64,000 bases of DNA from Oscillospiraceae bacterium (lineage in GTDB: Bacteria; Bacillota; Clostridia; Oscillospirales; Oscillospiraceae): the NCBI GenBank assembly GCA_017516065.1, contig JAFWDQ010000020.1, forward strand, positions 21,600 to 85,599, in the 5' to 3' direction. Of the stretch, positions 61,401-64,000 are shown in pieces. A model generated the notes under the pieces. The model saw only the letters and a program-made list of their open reading frames with translations, was not told the DNA's origin and did no database searches. Every line of letters starts with the position of its first letter. The stretch's first letter is position 1. The position numbers and the translations under genes were made by a program.

Positions 61401-64000
61401 GCTACGTGAGTGTTGAGGGCCTTGTGGGCGGCGACAGCCTGAGCAGCATCACGCTGGCGGGCAAGCAGACAAATGCGGGCACCTACGTCGGCGAGATCGT
61501 GCCGAGCGCTGCCGCCGTGACGTTCAACCACCAGACGCAGAAGACGATAGATGACAACTACAACGTCACTTACAGCAACGCTGACCTTGTAATCAATAAG
61601 CAGGCCGCAGCAATCGTCGTGAATAACGCCAGCAAGACGTACGGCGAAGCGGACCCGACGTTCAGCGGCACGGTAACGGGCCTTGCGAACGCGGGCGACC
61701 TGGGCGAGATCACGTTCAGCCGCACAAACGCCGAAGTGAACAACGTGGGCACGTATGAAGGCGTGCTGACGGCGAGCTATACGCCGAATGACAATTACAC
61801 CGTGACCGTGACGCCGGGCAACTTTGCTATCACGCCGAAGGCCGTGACGGTGACAGCGGATGACCTGAGCAAGACCTACGGCGAGAATGATCCCACCCTG
61901 ACGGCAACGGTGAACGGCCTGGTAGGCAGTGATACGATCGAATACAGCGTAAGCAGAGTTGCGGGCGAAAGCGTCGGCATGTATACCATCACGCCCTCCG
62001 GCGCCGAGACCCAGGGCAACTACAGTGTGAGCTATGAGACCGGCACGTTCACGATCAATCCGGCGACGCTGGCCGCCACCGCGCCTGCGGACGTGGTGTT
62101 CAGCGGCAGCGAGCAGAAGCAAGAACCTGCGAGCGTGACCGACGCCGCCTCCGGCGTGGCGCTGGTCAAAGGTACCGACTACACGCTGTCCTGGTCCGAT
62201 GACTGCACGAACGCCGGTGAAGTGACGATCACCGTCACCGGTATTGGGAACTACGAAGGTTCCACGGCGCCCCTGACCTACAAGATCACGAAGGCCCCCG
62301 TGACCCTGCACGTCAAAGGCTCCACCAGCACCGTTACCTACAACGGCGCTGAACAGTCCGTAACCGGCAAGTCGTTCTCCTTCACGAACCCCACCGAGGC
62401 GACGTTCACGCACGGCCAGGTGTACGAGTGGGTCGGCAACGCTGAGGCCAAGGGAACTGACGCGGGCACCTACCCGATGGGTATCACTGCTGCCGATGTC
62501 CAGCTGACGGACTTTGCCAACCGCAACCTCGACCTCACCCTCGACATAGTCGACGGCAGCCTGACGATCGAGAAGGCCGACCTGACGATCACGGCAAAGC
62601 CTCAGACCTACACCTACAACGGCTCGGAGCAGGGCCCGGCGGGCACATACACCGAGGGCTTCGACAGCTACGTGAGTGTTGAGGGCCTTGTGGGCGGCGA
62701 TGCTCTGAGCAGCATCACGCTGGCGGGTGCCAGGACAAATGCGGGCACCTACGCCGGCGAGATCGTCCCCAGCGCTGCCGCCGTGACGTTCAACCACACG
62801 ACGCAGAAGACGATAGATGACAACTACAACGTCACTTACAGCAACGCTAATCTGAAGATCGACCCGCTGGCGATCACGATCGCGGTGAACGGCAGCAGCA
62901 CGTCTTTGGTTTACAGCGGCTCCGAGCAGACATATGCGGGCACCGTGACGGCCAGCTCTGAATCCGGGCTCTTTGAGGCCGGGAAGTTCAGCTACAGCGG
63001 CACAACAACGGTGTCGGGCACCAATGTGGGCGACTACACAGCGGCGATCGACACGGGTAAGTGCAGCTATACTGACGCAGAGGGCAACTTTGACATCACC
63101 TGGAGCGCCGGGGACCCCGTAAAGCTTACGATCGAGCCTGCGGCGATGACAGTCGAAGCTGTTGACTATGAAGACAAGTACGACGGCGCGGCGCATAACG
63201 GCGGCGGGACGCCGAGCGTGACGGCGGGCACGACGCTCCAGTACAGCCTGGACGACGGTGCTACATGGCATGAAACGGTTCCGAGCATCACGGATTTCGG
63301 CACTTTGAAATACAAGGTCAAGGCGACGAATCCGAACTATAACGATGCAACGGACGAGGGGACGCTGACGGTAACGAAGCGCGGCGTCACACTGACGAGT
63401 GCGGGGGGCGAGAAGGTATACGACGGCACGCCTCTGACGAAGAACGCACAGAGCGACGTGACGGTCGGCGGCGACGGGTTCATCACCGGCGAAGGCGCGG
63501 CGTATGAGATCACGGGCAGTCAGACGAACGTGGGCAGCAGTGAAAATACGTTCACGTACACGCTGAAGGAGGGCACGAAGGCCGCGAACTATGAGATCGC
63601 GGAGCCTGTATTCGGCACACTGAAAGTGACGCCGGCAACAATGACGCTGGCGGTGAATGACTACACCGGCACGTACGACGGCCAGCCTCACACGGTGACG
63701 GCGACGCCGAGCGTGACGGAGGGCACGACGGTCTCTTACAGCGAGGACGGCACAACGTGGAGCACGACTGCCCCGACGTATACGGACGTGCCTGAAACCC
63801 CGGCGACGGTGTATGTGAAGGCGGAGAACCCGAACTACGTGACGGTGACGGGCAGCGGCACGGTAACGATCAGCAAGGCGAAGATCACGCTGACCGGAGA
63901 GAAGACCGTCACCTACAACGGGAGCGAGCAGAAGCTGGAGCTGAGCGCAGCGGACGCGGAAGGCGTTGTGAGCGGCGAGACGCTGGGCTTCGATCAGAAT
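55472..64000 (+). CDS. second giant secreted repeat protein (3' end outside window)
   Basis: The frame is open from the ATG at 55472 to the right edge: at least 2843 codons, C-terminus not seen. Signal peptide MKKRILSFLLALVLIGTLIP is nearly that of the preceding giant protein, followed by ~200 residues rich in Ala, Asp, Glu and Ser. A beta-rich part (LTVYVEAEKDTFPAGTAMEC) parallels the paralogue. InlB-type repeats follow (e.g. GYTFGGWYATKAI ~625; GYTFAGWYVDSACTQPYTFG ~1115). Residues ~764-1055 are unusually Tyr/Asn/Thr-rich. From ~1490 on there are MBG-type modules (LTVTTGGGTKEYDGQPLTNGTATVTGL; LTITTGGGSKTFDGTPLTNATATIEGL) and two almost identical 100-residue units. SLH anchoring is expected by analogy but not visible. 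The minus-strand frames here are shadows. Confidence 0.92.
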   Translation, partial: MKKRILSFLLALVLIGTLIPAGGFALAEEASPATVSDAAGSDASGADASGNDSSGSDTVSSDSSGGAADSDAPGAESADTAPAAGADTGAPDDQTPAKSASDADETDAESAPEQPASTAAAEGGEDADAPAAPEQPADDDAESAEPADADAESADEQPVDEPAAEVVPAVPEQTAPPDLEARSEASAQKDADRKDGKSVENLKNGDADDAASAEEAEDAEDIPEPADAEEEIAVPEPVPVAEAWPAQHFVMETETLTVYVEAEKDTFPAGTAMECTPIREQAVLDNVRAAVEEAVETDAFSFTAVDITFYDADGNEIEPLQPIQVTMRSHEIARIEEPVLVHVEDVTEEVRGEPSTKDTPESEKEYRAEIMEQEKDTAPNEIVFQSDAFSIYVIVETGDDARLTLNFYVGTELLTSVAIKKNDIPLESDPITRLIIDPSVGRMNDGTLFRGWTTDNPYTTASTRLTIDQVRAAAQAALNAGVADGTTVNYYAARFQSHTVTYLDERGTVLGTGEALYVPGATQADYTVSMSYTPPTQAQNFKGWIVADGGGNITSAPPADGVYPNGTVITLKGDVTLSVSAPEGHWLVFDENGKGATYNAPQFLEAGQTPTRPNDSDMRRSGYTFGGWYATKAIADDLNSSEEQYDFTATLDDLQEASVTVYARWIPNTTAGYTVIVWKQSVAGVDDQGNKAYDFVEAVPVANAAVGTVPNAVNANTGRVTGGTYNGETGFHYAGTDQASKTVTTEGNTVVNVYWDRNEITFNFYTYTYGYTYSPTTSTTGTLYGLVDGEYVRLTITTGAPYVYGTDQTPYTGEYYYRSTAGTSTPQYGVVDGAVVQLSRTGGNWYYNGSRYNGTRYYRQNTPYGANYTNYGFVNGAMVQLSPSITITTQDGTPYTGTRYTRSSTQSNSWKIAQTMTGLYGSTLEANGYTWPKEYDWYDTYSGGTASGGRTTFLDAFIIPNGANSEDFYGRTAVTGNSKVEFYKQSADGTGYELANDVSTNSNNVSFSISDKYAGFKADHYTLNGNTVQLGEKDSNGYYATGVGYGGTTLRIYYNRLNYSITFLNGSYYDGNDNLQTTAPSTDLGGAEGISYGADISSYGPGGANYFVPDKIDEGYTFAGWYVDSACTQPYTFGAMPEGGVTLFAKWIQTQYRVFLHPNAGTDPTLNWGSTSQGMNFRVSSGDKVSTPTGTRSGYNFVGWYTDPDFTEPFNGDTFVANDDNIIAHYDKNTDLTDKMDKWGSVSADPSTGHDGPWNSDLTGYNGGDRFWITAKLDLYAKWSVKLDGAEGIFVQYDPNNGGAVVPAAGLYADQGRVFAAPAPAVPAGSPEGTAFLYWVVQRWDGSAFVDTDIRVPAGAAFAVSAAYARADVQTPGLQPSDPAYRCDYTVQLKAVYGVPSEVEPEKTTTITYKANYEGGAADITDTLKVNETMTARPASTFNRPGWTFTGWNTKADGTGLAIEAGAQISADLLTRTDNGTDNILYAQWEVAVTATVTVTAADPVTYDGQSHTNSSYTVSYHVGTDEFATAAALHAAYPAITAAETVTAATGTDAGTYNGSVTVTLSSGDEHYIVDPDSESQTETITLTISQAPLTVTTGGGTKEYDGQPLTNGTATVTGLVSGETATATATGSQTEVGSSDNTYSIAWGTAKQGNYAVTTENLGTLTVTENTQPLSVASEDGTWTYDGQAHAKHAYTVTFGSETYTVTIPEGATSGTATLSTGDVVTIWPDADATVTDVADTDEENNTFDWDIDNDSYYNPTSVTTEFGTLTIEPAPLTITTGGGSKTFDGTPLTNATATIEGLQNGETATVTATGSQTDVGSSPNGYTITWGTTTKEDNYTIPEENVTLGTLTVTKAPVTVTLTGNTETVTYNGGEQTFGTYTVNIDDPSHTSTHDIYELAEEMPKARGTDAGTYPMGLDASCIRASASATNYDISFVVVDGSLTIEKADLTITAKPQTYTYNGSEQGPAGTYTTGFDSYVSVEGLVGGDSLSSITLAGKQTNAGTYVGEIVPSAAAVTFNHQTQKTIDDNYNVTYSNADLVINKQAAAIVVNNASKTYGEADPTFSGTVTGLANAGDLGEITFSRTNAEVNNVGTYEGVLTASYTPNDNYTVTVTPGNFAITPKAVTVTADDLSKTYGENDPTLTATVNGLVGSDTIEYSVSRVAGESVGMYTITPSGAETQGNYSVSYETGTFTINPATLAATAPADVVFSGSEQKQEPASVTDAASGVALVKGTDYTLSWSDDCTNAGEVTITVTGIGNYEGSTAPLTYKITKAPVTLHVKGSTSTVTYNGAEQSVTGKSFSFTNPTEATFTHGQVYEWVGNAEAKGTDAGTYPMGITAADVQLTDFANRNLDLTLDIVDGSLTIEKADLTITAKPQTYTYNGSEQGPAGTYTEGFDSYVSVEGLVGGDALSSITLAGARTNAGTYAGEIVPSAAAVTFNHTTQKTIDDNYNVTYSNANLKIDPLAITIAVNGSSTSLVYSGSEQTYAGTVTASSESGLFEAGKFSYSGTTTVSGTNVGDYTAAIDTGKCSYTDAEGNFDITWSAGDPVKLTIEPAAMTVEAVDYEDKYDGAAHNGGGTPSVTAGTTLQYSLDDGATWHETVPSITDFGTLKYKVKATNPNYNDATDEGTLTVTKRGVTLTSAGGEKVYDGTPLTKNAQSDVTVGGDGFITGEGAAYEITGSQTNVGSSENTFTYTLKEGTKAANYEIAEPVFGTLKVTPATMTLAVNDYTGTYDGQPHTVTATPSVTEGTTVSYSEDGTTWSTTAPTYTDVPETPATVYVKAENPNYVTVTGSGTVTISKAKITLTGEKTVTYNGSEQKLELSAADAEGVVSGETLGFDQN
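57760..58630 (+). other. AT-richer Tyr/Asn/Thr-rich block inside the second giant gene
   Basis: Codon use shifts from G/C-ending to A/T-ending codons (TAT, AAT, GGT, ACT) and the protein becomes Tyr/Gly/Asn/Thr-rich, with repeated YxGxxYYR and YGxVxGAxVQLS motifs at ~800-880. The frame stays open. Both flanks return to the G+C-rich style of the rest of the gene. Confidence 0.75.
61283..61582 (+). repeat. 300-bp direct repeat in second giant gene, copy 1
   Basis: Encodes a 100-residue MBG-type unit (DGSLTIEKADLTITAKPQTY to NYNVTYSNA). It matches 62549-62848 with few differences and in the same frame (offset 1266 bp, 422 codons). Confidence 0.93.
62549..62848 (+). repeat. 300-bp direct repeat in second giant gene, copy 2
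   Basis: Second copy of 61283-61582; sequence similarity falls off sharply at both ends, which suggests recent segmental duplication or gene conversion within the gene. Confidence 0.93.

Overview
The window looks like chromosomal DNA from a G+C-rich, anaerobic, spore-forming member of the Clostridia, most likely an Oscillospirales/Ruminococcaceae-type gut bacterium. This is inference from gene content: a T-box in front of thrS, a SleB spore-cortex hydrolase, TrmFO, RNase Y, Firmicute-type intrinsic terminators, a reverse rubrerythrin, a clostridial hexokinase-like protein and several SLH-domain surface proteins. I saw no tRNA, rRNA, CRISPR array, phage or plasmid gene.

Layout. 1-3.7 kb: end of a Rel/SpoT gene, then hisS-aspS. 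3.7-4.77 kb: about 1.1 kb without genes, made of two copies of a repeat with a chain of strong hairpins between them; a related inverted copy lies at 26 kb. 4.8-10.1 kb (minus): ferritin, a large SLH-anchored zinc peptidase, and a translationally coupled perR-reverse rubrerythrin pair behind a Fur/PerR-type operator. 10.1-15 kb: a TatD-linked type radical SAM protein, an amino-acid:cation symporter, and an operon of TSCPD protein, family 4 uracil-DNA glycosylase, dCMP deaminase and a degenerate hexokinase. 15-18.4 kb: rny, queT, galU. 18.4-23.6 kb: SLH/C39-like peptidase (minus), an Fe-S protein-lgt-thpR operon, sleB (minus) and a small membrane protein. 23.8-25.9 kb: consensus promoter, T-box and a thrS lacking the TGS domain. 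26.4-28.9 kb (minus): rpmG-secE-nusG-rplK-rplA behind a leader that contains its own terminator. 29-35 kb (minus): AraC regulator/MFS pair; CPBP protease-mntP-mnmE-MBL hydrolase. 35-38 kb: trxA, a QueG-like Fe-S protein, prfB without programmed frameshift, and a 19-codon small ORF. 38-46 kb (plus): SpoU methyltransferase, dprA, topA, trmFO, plsX, acpP, rnc.

46-64 kb: two paralogous giant secreted proteins. The first (2775 aa) is complete and ends in three SLH domains. The second (at least 2843 codons) runs off the right edge. They share signal peptides, acidic N-terminal regions, InlB/Listeria-Bacteroides repeats and MBG-type beta modules. Their upstream regions also share a terminator hairpin, two short conserved boxes and a promoter, so gene and control region appear to have been duplicated together. 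With the SLH peptidases at 5.5 and 18.4 kb this gives at least three SLH-anchored surface proteins.

The observations most worth following up are the co-duplicated giant surface genes with a compositionally foreign Tyr/Asn-rich block, the hairpin repeat arrays, the internal terminator ahead of the secE-nusG operon, the unusual rnc start behind a terminator, and divergent promoters at 37.96-38.01 kb that appear to share one palindromic -35 element next to a small ORF.
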